Below, one piece after another: positions 1 to 8,785 of a stretch of DNA of 64,000 nucleotides (position 1 is its first letter; each line of letters opens with the position of its first letter). Source of the DNA: Paraclostridium sordellii. GTDB lineage: Bacteria; Bacillota; Clostridia; Peptostreptococcales; Peptostreptococcaceae. The stretch lies in the NCBI RefSeq assembly GCF_000953675.1, contig NZ_LN679998.1, forward strand, positions 395,911-459,910. Direction: 5' to 3'. The position numbers and the translations under genes were made by a program. The notes under the pieces are model-generated. The model was given only the letters and a program-made list of their open reading frames with translations, was not told the origin of the DNA and ran no database searches.

Positions 1-75
1 CACAGAAGTTAAGCTCTTTAGCGCCGATGGTACTTGGTGGGAAGCTGCCTGGGAGAGTAGGACGTAGCCACGTAA
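1..75 (+). rRNA. rrf: 5S ribosomal RNA, 3' part (5' end outside window)
   Basis: The opening bases match the 3' two thirds of a clostridial 5S rRNA, including the TGGTGGGAAGCTGCCTGGGA stretch and the GAGAGTAGGACG helix near the 3' end. The 5' strand of the closing helix is missing because the window starts inside the gene, so the exact 3' end is approximate. It is followed by a strong terminator, so this is the last gene of an rRNA operon transcribed into the window. Confidence 0.93.
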
Positions 76-102
76 TCTTTTTTTATTTAAGCTAATTATT
101 AT

Positions 103-137
103 AAAAAGAAGTGCAAAAGCGCTTCTTTTTATTTTAT
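103..137 (+). terminator. rRNA operon terminator
   Basis: A 12-bp stem (AAAAAGAAGTGC against GCGCTTCTTTTT, one G-T pair) with an AAAA loop at 103-130 is followed by a T-rich tail. It closes the 5S transcript. Confidence 0.85.
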
Positions 138-204
138 TAAAATTGAATAAAAATACAAAATCTAATAAATAATTAAAGTACAAACAAAATATTTGGAGGA
201 TTCT

Positions 205-387
205 ATGTATAGAGTAAATTTAAGATATAAGGATTTTGAAAGCTTAGATAAAAATGTATTATTTGACTGTGAGGATTTTAATATAAATCGTGATATATAT
301 GAATTTAAAAATATAGTTATAGATCAATGTATTTTAAAAGATTTAGAAATAAAAAATGAAGATATAACATTTATAAAAATAATGTAA
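205..387 (+). CDS. small hypothetical protein, 60 aa
   Basis: I do not recognise this 60-residue acidic protein. It begins MYRVNLRYKDFESL, has no membrane segment or Cys motif, and looks like a small soluble alpha/beta fold. The start is the ATG at 205, because TGGAGGA at 195-200 sits at normal distance from it; an in-frame TTG at 193 overlaps that ribosome site and is less likely. It lies alone between the rRNA terminator and its own terminator, whose stem begins inside the last codons. No separate promoter is obvious. The AT-rich codon use matches its neighbours. Confidence 0.6.
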   Translation: MYRVNLRYKDFESLDKNVLFDCEDFNINRDIYEFKNIVIDQCILKDLEIKNEDITFIKIM

Positions 388-425
388 TAGGTATGTAGAG
401 CTACATACCTATTACATTATTTTTA
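381..425 (+). terminator. terminator overlapping the stop codon of the 60-aa gene
   Basis: A near-perfect palindrome, AATGTAATAGGTATGTAG followed after two bases by its complement (381-418), is followed by TATTTTTAT. The TAA stop at 385-387 lies inside the left arm, so termination and translation end are fused. Confidence 0.8.
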
Positions 426-435
426 TGCAGTAGCA

Positions 436-468
436 ATGATAAGCGTATCATGATTAATATGTTATAAT
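436..468 (+). promoter_or_regulatory. extended -10 promoter with palindromic operator for the helicase-nuclease cluster
   Basis: TGTTATAAT at 460-468 is an extended -10 element (TGn-TATAAT). The -35 region has no good TTGACA but holds an inverted repeat ATGATA-AGCG-TATCAT at 436-451. Transcription would start near 475, giving a short leader to the ATG at 494. A weak -35 with an extended -10 and an overlapping palindrome suggests a regulated sigma-A promoter; the regulator is unknown. The palindrome is not a standard GAAC-N4-GTTC LexA box. Confidence 0.55.
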
Positions 469-493
469 TATCTTATAAAGGAAGGTAAAGTGT

Positions 494-2389
494 ATGAATT
501 TAATAGTAAAAGATATTTATAATGATAATAAGTTTAATGATTTGTTAAAAAAATATATAGAATTTGCGAGTATAAAAGGAATTAGAACTGGAAATATATT
601 ATTCTTAGTTCCAAATAACAAGATAAAACGAGAATATGATAAAAATATAAATTTAAATATAAGTGAAGAAATAAAAACAACTACGTATATATCTTTTATA
701 TCTAAAGAAGTTATTAAGTTTTGGCCTATGATTGATGAAAAATGTGATGAGATTTTAGAACATAGATTAAAGCCAATAACTATATCAAGTAGTTTAAGAG
801 ATTATATTTTAACTGAGATAGTAAAACAAAATAGAAATTTTAGAAATTATTTTGAAGATATAACTGCATCAAATAGAAATATTGCAAATAGTATATCTGA
901 TAATTTAAACAAAGCAGTTCAAAATCTAATAGATATTAAATCTATTGGAGAGAAAATCTATTATTCAAAAGTTAATCATGATAAGATAAATAGATTTTCA
1001 TATAGTGAAATGCAAGAAGTTATTGATAAATATATTTCTTTATTATTAAGTAATTCTATTATAGATAATTCTTTGATGATTTATTTATACAACAATTACT
1101 TGCTAAAAGATGAACGATATTTAAGCTTTCTAAGAAAAGATATAAAGTATTTACTTGTTGATAGTTTAGAAAATAGTACAGCTTGTGAAGTAGAATTTAT
1201 ATCTAGACTTTTAGATGAAGTTAATGATTCCTATATGTATATAAATTATACTAAAGATTATGCAGCTTTTAATAATATAGACATGAAATATATAAACGAA
1301 AAGATAGTTTCACGATGTAAAGTTATAAAAAATTGTAGTATTAATAGCTTATATCTTTCCGATTTAAAAAATTTAAATAAGAAAATTGAATTAAATCAAG
1401 ATAGTCAACTATATAGTGAAATGATTAAACACATAGGAGATAAAATTATAGAACTTGTAAAAAAAGATATTAATCCACAAGATATATCCATAATATGCCC
1501 TATAAGTAGTACAGTAATATATCATAAGTTAAAAAATTTATTAGAAAAGAATGATATACATATTTATAATACAAAGCAAGATAAACGATTAATTGATTAT
1601 CCATATGCACATGCATTAATGGTGGCTTCATGTATTTTTTACGAATGTGAAGAAATTTTAAACAATGATGATTATATAAATTTTATAAGTCTTTTAACTC
1701 AATCAAATAAAATTAGAGCTATGAAAATTTTTAATGATAAACAAAAGAGTGAAGATTATATAAATATAATTAACTATATAAAAGAAAAAAAGGGTGCAGA
1801 TTTAAGTATATATGAGTTCTTAATAAAGTTTTATATAGATAATTTATTAAACCTACCAAATGGAAAAGAAAATGTAAAGATTTGCAAAAAAATAATTCAA
1901 GAGAGTGAAAACTTTACTGAAAGTATAAGCTTATTAGGCCTAGACAAAGATAAATTTAAAGAAAAAATATTTTTTGAAGCATTGAAATCAAATATTAAAG
2001 ATTATTACTCATTAAGTGAAATAGAGGATTTTCAAGAAAATAATTCAGTAGTTTTAACAACACCATATAGATATATATCGCAAAATATGAAAAATCCTAT
2101 ACAGATTTGGGTAGACGTAGGTAGTAATATGTGGAGTATGAAGTGTGAAAAGGAAATAAGTAATGTACAAGTATTAAAAAGAACATTTAAAGATTCTGAA
2201 ATATACACTGAAGATATGGAAGAGTTTTATAAAGAATATTATCTGTATAATACTATATATAATTTATTAATAAATACAGAAACAGTATATGCATATAAAA
2301 GTGAGTATACTTTAAATGGTTATATCCAAGAAGGACTTTTATACAATTTAATTATAAGTTTGATAGATAAGGGTGAATTTGATGAGTAA
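494..2389 (+). CDS. AddB/RecC-like scaffold protein lacking Walker A and nuclease domain
   Basis: This 631-aa protein resembles the helicase-like part of AddB, judged by eye. GNILFLVPNN (about residues 35-44) parallels IILLVPEQYT of the neighbouring AddB. KYLLVDSL (about 219-226) parallels its KIYIDEF. A block near 315-390 (LYSEMIKHI...DISIICP) parallels LYSEVEQIAKEI...DITVATR. VLTTPYRYISQNMKNPIQIW (about 520-540) parallels VLVSSVDRMKNP. The Walker A loop of AddB (GRGGSGKTT) is missing at the matching N-terminal position, and there is no C-terminal Cys-cluster nuclease. It is therefore probably a non-motor, RecC-like scaffold or DNA-recognition subunit. The stop overlaps the next gene by 8 bp. 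Function is inferred from alignment by eye and context. Confidence 0.65.
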   Translation: MNLIVKDIYNDNKFNDLLKKYIEFASIKGIRTGNILFLVPNNKIKREYDKNINLNISEEIKTTTYISFISKEVIKFWPMIDEKCDEILEHRLKPITISSSLRDYILTEIVKQNRNFRNYFEDITASNRNIANSISDNLNKAVQNLIDIKSIGEKIYYSKVNHDKINRFSYSEMQEVIDKYISLLLSNSIIDNSLMIYLYNNYLLKDERYLSFLRKDIKYLLVDSLENSTACEVEFISRLLDEVNDSYMYINYTKDYAAFNNIDMKYINEKIVSRCKVIKNCSINSLYLSDLKNLNKKIELNQDSQLYSEMIKHIGDKIIELVKKDINPQDISIICPISSTVIYHKLKNLLEKNDIHIYNTKQDKRLIDYPYAHALMVASCIFYECEEILNNDDYINFISLLTQSNKIRAMKIFNDKQKSEDYINIINYIKEKKGADLSIYEFLIKFYIDNLLNLPNGKENVKICKKIIQESENFTESISLLGLDKDKFKEKIFFEALKSNIKDYYSLSEIEDFQENNSVVLTTPYRYISQNMKNPIQIWVDVGSNMWSMKCEKEISNVQVLKRTFKDSEIYTEDMEEFYKEYYLYNTIYNLLINTETVYAYKSEYTLNGYIQEGLLYNLIISLIDKGEFDE

Positions 2390-4595
2390 GATAAACTATA
2401 GAGAAGATCAAATCCCTATAATAAATTATGAGGGTGGAACTATGGCAGTACCAGCTGTACCAGGAGCTGGAAAGACATTTATAGTAACTAATTTAGTTGC
2501 AAAGTTAATAAAAGAAGGAAAAAATAAGCCAGGAAAAATATTAATACTAACATATATGAATAGTGCAGTAAACAATTTTAAAGGCAGAATTGCTAAACTA
2601 TTAGATGAAAATGATATAAAAGAAACTAATTCTTATGAAGTTATGACTATTCATAGTTTAGCAGTAAAAATAATAAAAGAAAAGCCAGAAATACTTATGT
2701 TAAATGATGAATTTAGTATAGTAGATGATCTTAAGAAAACTATAATATTAAATGAATGCATAAATAATTTTAAAAATAATGGAGGCGAAAGAGCTTTTAA
2801 TTTCTTTGTTAAAGAACAAAGAGATGAAGAGTGGAGAAATAGATGTATGGAGTCTTGGAATCAAGGCTTTTTTGATTTAGTAACAAATTCAATAAGCGAG
2901 TTAAAGTATAAAGACATATCTCCCAAAAAACTTGAAGATATAATATCAAAGGGGCATAAAGGAGTATTAAAATGTATTTTACCAATATATAAAGATTATG
3001 AAAGAAAATTAAAAAATAGTGGATTTCTAGACTATGATGATATTTTAATATTAGCTTATAAAGCTCTTAATAAAGATGAAGATTTAAAAGTGAAATTTCA
3101 AAATAGATATTCATATATTTTTGAAGATGAATGTCAGGATTCAAATGAACTTCAAGGAAATATTATAAAACTTATATCAGAAAATAATAACAATTTAGTT
3201 AGAGTTGGAGATGTAAATCAAAGTATAAATGGAACATTTTCTTCTTCTAATCCTATATTTTTTAAAAACTTCATGGAAGAAGCAGACCATTGTTACAAAA
3301 TGGATATGTCAAATAGAAGTTCTAAAGATATTATAGAATTAGCAAATGAGTTAGTAGATTTAATAACTGGAGATTTTTATATAGAAGATTGTAAATGTGC
3401 ATTAGAAAAAATGGAAATACGTACTGTACCAAAAGGAAAGGGATATAAAGAAAATCCAACGTCAGATAAATACCTGTTAAATGCTAGATGGTATGAGACC
3501 TGGGAAAAAGAAATTTTACAAACAGCAAAGTTCGTAGAATACATAAAAAAAACTACTCCAGATAAAAGTATAGGTTTATTAGTTCCTTTTAATAGTCAGG
3601 TTAAAGAAATTGCAAGAGTACTAGAATCGTTTAATTTAGAATTTGATGAACTAGGACCAAATTCTCTTCATAAAAGGAAACTAATAAATAATATTGGATA
3701 TATTATTGAGTTTTTAGCTGACTGTGATGATATAAATAAGTTAGTAAATATATTAGAGAAAATATATATAAATGTTGAAAATAAAATTGGTAAAGAAGAG
3801 TTTTTATTGAAGTTAAAAAGATATGATGTTGAAGATATCATATATGATACAGATAATATAATTCAAGATATAGTTATAGACAATACAGATGACATATATA
3901 TAAATTTTATAAATGGGATAAATAGATTGAAAATTTTACTAAGTTATAATTCCGTAAAATTTGATGAATTGATTTTGTTTATAGGTGACAATATGGATAT
4001 AAGTGATGAGGAAAAAGCCATGGTAGATTACATTGCTTTTTATATAAAACAATTAGTATTAGATAATCCAAATACAAGCTTATATGACATAGGTAAAATT
4101 TTATTAGATGATAGAAATAGAGTATTCAATTATATAAGTGAAATTATATATGAAATCAATGGATATGAACCTAAGCCAGGAGGAATAACTATTTGTACAT
4201 ACCATAAGTCAAAAGGTATGGAATGGGATGTTGTATTTTTATTAGATTTAACAGAATTCAAATTTCCAGCAAATATAAACCAAAAATTCCAAGGTGAACT
4301 TTGGTATTTAAAAGATAAGTATAAAAACCCTGTAGCAATAGCAAAATCAGAAGTAGAATCCATCTTAACTGGAGACAAGCCTATAGATTTTATGTATAAA
4401 CACAAGGTAGATATAATAAATGAAAAAATAAGGTTGTTGTATGTGGGTATAACAAGAGCAAAAGAAATGTTAATGCTATCTGGACATACTTATAAAGATA
4501 AAAATGCAAATAAAAGACAGCAACAAAAGCCATCTTTTTATTTTAATAAGTTAGGAAAGTTTATAAAAGAAAAGAGAGGTGAGTTAGTTGAATAA
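2382..4595 (+). CDS. UvrD/Rep-family (AddA-like) DNA helicase without nuclease domain
   Basis: This 737-aa superfamily 1A helicase carries the full motif set: Walker A VPGAGKT (K31), motif Ia ILTYMNSAVNNFKGRI, TIHSLA, motif II FEDECQDSN (about 245-253), motif III RVGDVNQSI, motif IV MSNRSS, motif V YHKSKGMEWDVVF (about 605-620) and motif VI LLYVGITRAKE (about 685-695). It should be an active ATP-driven 3'-5' translocase. Unlike AddA (1248 aa here) it stops soon after motif VI and has no PD-(D/E)XK nuclease. The ATG at 2382 is chosen over a GTG at 2373 because AAGGGTG lies just upstream. It overlaps both neighbours by 8 bp, implying translational coupling. The likely job is the single motor of a complex with the flanking genes. 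Confidence 0.88.
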   Translation: MSKINYREDQIPIINYEGGTMAVPAVPGAGKTFIVTNLVAKLIKEGKNKPGKILILTYMNSAVNNFKGRIAKLLDENDIKETNSYEVMTIHSLAVKIIKEKPEILMLNDEFSIVDDLKKTIILNECINNFKNNGGERAFNFFVKEQRDEEWRNRCMESWNQGFFDLVTNSISELKYKDISPKKLEDIISKGHKGVLKCILPIYKDYERKLKNSGFLDYDDILILAYKALNKDEDLKVKFQNRYSYIFEDECQDSNELQGNIIKLISENNNNLVRVGDVNQSINGTFSSSNPIFFKNFMEEADHCYKMDMSNRSSKDIIELANELVDLITGDFYIEDCKCALEKMEIRTVPKGKGYKENPTSDKYLLNARWYETWEKEILQTAKFVEYIKKTTPDKSIGLLVPFNSQVKEIARVLESFNLEFDELGPNSLHKRKLINNIGYIIEFLADCDDINKLVNILEKIYINVENKIGKEEFLLKLKRYDVEDIIYDTDNIIQDIVIDNTDDIYINFINGINRLKILLSYNSVKFDELILFIGDNMDISDEEKAMVDYIAFYIKQLVLDNPNTSLYDIGKILLDDRNRVFNYISEIIYEINGYEPKPGGITICTYHKSKGMEWDVVFLLDLTEFKFPANINQKFQGELWYLKDKYKNPVAIAKSEVESILTGDKPIDFMYKHKVDIINEKIRLLYVGITRAKEMLMLSGHTYKDKNANKRQQQKPSFYFNKLGKFIKEKRGELVE

Positions 4596-5349
4596 AAAGT
4601 TAGAAAATTTTTTATACAGTCAAAACTCAATAAACACCTATAAATGTTGTCCATTAAAGTTTAAATATAAATATATTGATAAAATAAATTGGAAACAGGA
4701 TGATGAGAATAGTAGAGAATACTATGATAATTTAAAGCTAGGAACAGACTTTCATTTAATTTGTGAAAGGTATTTTGCCAATATTCCAATTGGAATTGAG
4801 CATAGCAAAAATGAAGATTTTAATATATGGTTAAATAAAATAAAGAGGTTAATACCAATTAAAGAGGATAAGACCTATCTTACAGAATATGAGGTTAGAT
4901 TAAAAAATGATTGCATAAATATACAGGCTAAGTACGATTTAATAATAATTGATAATGAAAATATAAGTATATGGGATTGGAAAACTGAAAATAGAAAGAT
5001 AGATTATAAGAATATTGAAAATAGAATTCAGACATTAGTTTACTTATACTTATGTAAAGAAGTTGTGACTAAATTATATGATTTAGATATAAGCTATGAA
5101 AATATAAGTATAAATTACTATCAGCCAGAATTTTATAATGAAGCTATAACAATTAGATATAGCGAAGAAAAGCATAATAAAATAGAAAAACAATTATATG
5201 AATATGTAAATAAAATAAAAAATACAAATTTTGATTATGAAAAAAACTTAAAAAATATTAACCACTGTAAATTTTGCGAATTTAATAAACTATGTAATAA
5301 TAAAGAAATAAATTTTAGCATACTGGAGGATGAAATATATGAGTCTTAG
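4588..5349 (+). CDS. PD-(D/E)XK nuclease with AddB-type four-cysteine cluster
   Basis: This 253-aa protein corresponds to the C-terminal nuclease domain of AddB as a free-standing gene. YKCCPLKFKYKY (Cys20/21) parallels AQCPFAYF of AddB. LGTDFHLICERYF parallels FGTFVHNILDKF. Catalytic Asp in AKYDLIII (about 112-119) and IWDWKTE (about 129-135) match the QIDRV...IVDYKS nuclease motif. QTLVYLYL follows. The last three Cys are spaced C-x2-C-x5-C (about 227, 230, 236), as in the iron-sulfur cluster of AddB. Translation starts at a TTG (4588) with AGAGGTGA upstream, overlapping the helicase gene by 8 bp. The TAG stop overlaps addB. It probably cuts DNA unwound by the helicase next door. Confidence 0.82.
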   Translation: MNKKLENFLYSQNSINTYKCCPLKFKYKYIDKINWKQDDENSREYYDNLKLGTDFHLICERYFANIPIGIEHSKNEDFNIWLNKIKRLIPIKEDKTYLTEYEVRLKNDCINIQAKYDLIIIDNENISIWDWKTENRKIDYKNIENRIQTLVYLYLCKEVVTKLYDLDISYENISINYYQPEFYNEAITIRYSEEKHNKIEKQLYEYVNKIKNTNFDYEKNLKNINHCKFCEFNKLCNNKEINFSILEDEIYES

Positions 5350-8300
5350 GTTTATCTTTGGAAGAGGTGGTAGTGGAAAGACAACGTATTGTCTAGAAGA
5401 AATTTCTAAAGAAGTACAAAGTGAAGAAACATCACCTATAATATTGTTGGTGCCAGAACAATATACATTTGAAAGTGAAAAAAGATTAAGTAAGTATATA
5501 GAAAAAGATCCTTACCTTAGATCAAGAGTATTAAGTTTTAAAACTCTAAGTAATATAGTATTTTCACAAGTAGGAGGACTTACAGATATAAATATAAACT
5601 CTAGTGGAAGATCTATGATGATATATAAAGCGCTAGAAGGAGTCAGTGAAGATTTAAAAATATTTTCAAAAGCTTCAACTCAACCAGGCTTTATAGGTAC
5701 TATTGCAGATATGATATCTGAGTTTAAACAATATAGTATAACACCTGATGCTTTGGAGAATGTAGCTGGAGAATTACAAAGTGAAACTTTAAAACTAAAA
5801 TTGCAAGATATAAGTAAAATTTATGATAGTTATGAAAAGATTCTCCATGAAAACTATGTAGATACACAGGATTTATTGGCATCATTAGCCGATAAAATTG
5901 AACTATGTAGTTATTTTAATAATGCAAAGATATATATAGATGAGTTCACAGGATTTACGCCTAATCAATATAAAGTTATAAGAAGTTTATTAACAAAAGC
6001 AAGTGAAGTCAATATCACGTTAACTTTAGATAATAATTTAGTAAAAACTTATAATAAAAGAGATGTATTTTCTCGTACTAAATTTACTGAAGAGAAGTTA
6101 AAAAAATTATGTTTAGAAGCAGGTGTAAAAATTAAGCCAGAAATAAGCCTAAATTCAAAACAAATAAAAAGATTTAATGGGAATTTAGAATTAGAGCACC
6201 TTGAAAGTAATTATTATTCCTACCCTTATAAAACATATGAAAAAGAAACTAAAAGTATATGCATAAAAGAGTTTAGTAATTTATATTCAGAAGTAGAACA
6301 AATAGCTAAGGAAATAGTATTTTTAGTCAGAGAAGAAGGTTTTAGATATAAAGATATAACTGTGGCTACAAGAGATTTAAATAGATATGGATTTTTAGTT
6401 CAATCTATATTTAATGAATACGAAATTCCTAATTTTATTGATTCTAAAAAAGAGGCTAAAACAAATCCAATTATAGTACTTATAATATCTGCACTAGAAA
6501 TGCAAAGTAGAAAATATAATTATGAAACTATGTTTAGATACTTAAAGAGTGGCTTAATAGGATTGAGCATAGAAGATATAAGCTTAATAGAAAATTATGT
6601 CTTAGCAAATGGGATAAAAGGTAAGAAATGGTTTGAAGAAAAATGGAACTATAGGTTAAATCATAAACTTAATGACGAAGAAAGTGAAGTTGAATTAGAG
6701 ATAATTGAAAAAGTTAATGAAATAAAAGATGTGATAATAAATCCTATAGTAAAACTACAAAAAAAATTAAAGGGAAGAAATAAAGCAAAAGATATATGTA
6801 GATACATATATGAATTTTTAATTGATATAAATATACCTGAAACTATAAAAAATATGATAGATGATTTTAAGTCTAAAAATGAAATAAATTTAGCTAATCA
6901 GTATTCTCAAGTTTGGGAAATTGTAGTTGATATATTAGATCAAATAGTTGAGATTATGGGAGAAGATTTTATAAGTTTAGATAAGTTTATAAAAGTTATA
7001 AGTATAGGATTTGATGAATATGAGTTAGCAACAGTTCCACCTAGTTTAGATCAAGTTTTAGTCAGTAGTGTAGATAGAATGAAAAATCCAAATACAAAGC
7101 ATTTATACTTAATGGGTACTACAGATGGTATATTCCCATTAATATCTAAGGACGATGGAATATTAAATGATAAAGATAGAGAAAATTTGGGTGATAGTGG
7201 AATTGAAGTTGATATAGATAGTAAAACTAAAACTTTTGAAGAACAATTTTTAGTTTATAGAGCATTAACATCAACATCTCAATCATTGACAGTAACTTAC
7301 CCTATAGCTGATCATGAAGGAAAAACTTTAAGACCATCAGTTATAATATCTAGACTTAAGAAAATATTCCCTAATATAAAAAATGAAAGTTATTTAAATG
7401 ATGTAGAGTATAAATCAAATGAAGAAATAGCAAATAATATAACTACCAAATCTCCTATTTTTAATGAACTAATAAAATCAATAAAAGATTATGAAGAAGA
7501 AAAAAAGATAGAAGATATATGGTTAGATGTATATAGATTTTATATAAAAGATGATGAATATCACGTTAGAGCTAAGAACATAGTTGAAGGATTAAATTAC
7601 ACAAATCAAGTTAAAAAAGTTGAGAGTGATAAAATAAGAGAATTATATAACAATAAATTATTTAGTGTTTCAAGGTTAGAAAAATACGCACAATGTCCAT
7701 TTGCATATTTTATACAGTATGGATTGAAAGCAAAAGAAAGAAAAGAATTTGAGTTTACACCACCGGATTTTGGTACATTTGTTCACAACATACTAGATAA
7801 ATTTTCAAAGCAATTATCAAAGGATAATTTAGATTGGAGAGATATAACTGATGAATATATATCTGAAAAGGTAGAAATTATAGTTGAAGAATTAGTATCT
7901 AAAATACCGGGATATATATTAGAAAGTTCAGCAAGATATAAATATTTAGCATATAGGTTAAAAAATATGCTTATATCCGCAATAGCTATAATTAGTTATC
8001 AGATAAGAAAAGGATCATTTGATCCAACGGATTATGAAGTTAAATTTGGAATAAATGAAAAATATCCTCCTATTAAAATTATATTGGATAACGGAGAAGA
8101 AATAAATTTAATTGGACAAATAGATAGAGTAGACACATTAGAAGAAGAAAGTCAAAAGTATATAAGAATAGTAGATTATAAGTCAGGGAATAAAGATATA
8201 AGTCTTACTGATGTATATCATGGACTTCAATTGCAACTATTAGTATATTTAGATGCTATATTAGAGAGTTCAAAGCACAATGGTGGAGATATAAACCCAG

Positions 8301-8785
8301 CGGCTATTTTATATTTCAAGATAGATGATCCAATAATAAAAACTAATGAAAATAAGGAAGATGAAAGTATCAAAGAGGAAATACTTAAGAAGTTAAAGAT
8401 GAAAGGACTTGTACTAAAGGATAGTAATGTTATTAAAAAGATGGATAATACACTTCCAGATGGTGAAAAAGGAACATCATTAGTTGTGCCAGCATCTATA
8501 AATAAAGATGGAACAATATCAAAAACTACATCAGGGGTAAACCAAGAAGAGTTTGATATCCTTAGAAAATATGTTAAACAGACAATAAAAGAATTAAGTG
8601 AAGATATGTTAGATGGAGATATATCAATTTCTCCGTATAAGACAAAAGAATCAAGCTCTTGTGATTTTTGTAGTTTTTCATCTATTTGTCAATTTGATAG
8701 TACATTTAAAGATAATAGTTATAGGATTATAAATAAAAAGAGTCAGGATGAGATAATAAATAAAATGAAAGGAGATGTTGAATAA
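5339..8785 (+). CDS. addB: ATP-dependent helicase/nuclease subunit B
   Basis: AddB (1148 aa, usual length about 1160) forms the AddAB complex, which resects double-strand breaks to Chi-like sites for RecA loading. Walker A GRGGSGKTT lies at residues 8-16. The helicase-like core is followed by the C-terminal nuclease domain (QIDRVDTL...IVDYKSG, about 930-965). The four iron-sulfur Cys are in CPFAYF (about 786) and CDFCSFSSIC (about 1108-1117), matching the family spacing. The ATG at 5339 follows GGAGG at 5325-5329 by 9 nt; the in-frame ATG at 5330 touches that site and is rejected. It overlaps the upstream nuclease gene by 11 bp and abuts addA, so all five genes probably form one operon. Confidence 0.95.
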   Translation: MSLRFIFGRGGSGKTTYCLEEISKEVQSEETSPIILLVPEQYTFESEKRLSKYIEKDPYLRSRVLSFKTLSNIVFSQVGGLTDININSSGRSMMIYKALEGVSEDLKIFSKASTQPGFIGTIADMISEFKQYSITPDALENVAGELQSETLKLKLQDISKIYDSYEKILHENYVDTQDLLASLADKIELCSYFNNAKIYIDEFTGFTPNQYKVIRSLLTKASEVNITLTLDNNLVKTYNKRDVFSRTKFTEEKLKKLCLEAGVKIKPEISLNSKQIKRFNGNLELEHLESNYYSYPYKTYEKETKSICIKEFSNLYSEVEQIAKEIVFLVREEGFRYKDITVATRDLNRYGFLVQSIFNEYEIPNFIDSKKEAKTNPIIVLIISALEMQSRKYNYETMFRYLKSGLIGLSIEDISLIENYVLANGIKGKKWFEEKWNYRLNHKLNDEESEVELEIIEKVNEIKDVIINPIVKLQKKLKGRNKAKDICRYIYEFLIDINIPETIKNMIDDFKSKNEINLANQYSQVWEIVVDILDQIVEIMGEDFISLDKFIKVISIGFDEYELATVPPSLDQVLVSSVDRMKNPNTKHLYLMGTTDGIFPLISKDDGILNDKDRENLGDSGIEVDIDSKTKTFEEQFLVYRALTSTSQSLTVTYPIADHEGKTLRPSVIISRLKKIFPNIKNESYLNDVEYKSNEEIANNITTKSPIFNELIKSIKDYEEEKKIEDIWLDVYRFYIKDDEYHVRAKNIVEGLNYTNQVKKVESDKIRELYNNKLFSVSRLEKYAQCPFAYFIQYGLKAKERKEFEFTPPDFGTFVHNILDKFSKQLSKDNLDWRDITDEYISEKVEIIVEELVSKIPGYILESSARYKYLAYRLKNMLISAIAIISYQIRKGSFDPTDYEVKFGINEKYPPIKIILDNGEEINLIGQIDRVDTLEEESQKYIRIVDYKSGNKDISLTDVYHGLQLQLLVYLDAILESSKHNGGDINPAAILYFKIDDPIIKTNENKEDESIKEEILKKLKMKGLVLKDSNVIKKMDNTLPDGEKGTSLVVPASINKDGTISKTTSGVNQEEFDILRKYVKQTIKELSEDMLDGDISISPYKTKESSSCDFCSFSSICQFDSTFKDNSYRIINKKSQDEIINKMKGDVE

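Noticed and set aside
436-451. LexA box before the repair operon
   Set aside because: The palindrome ATGATA-N4-TATCAT does not match GAAC-N4-GTTC.
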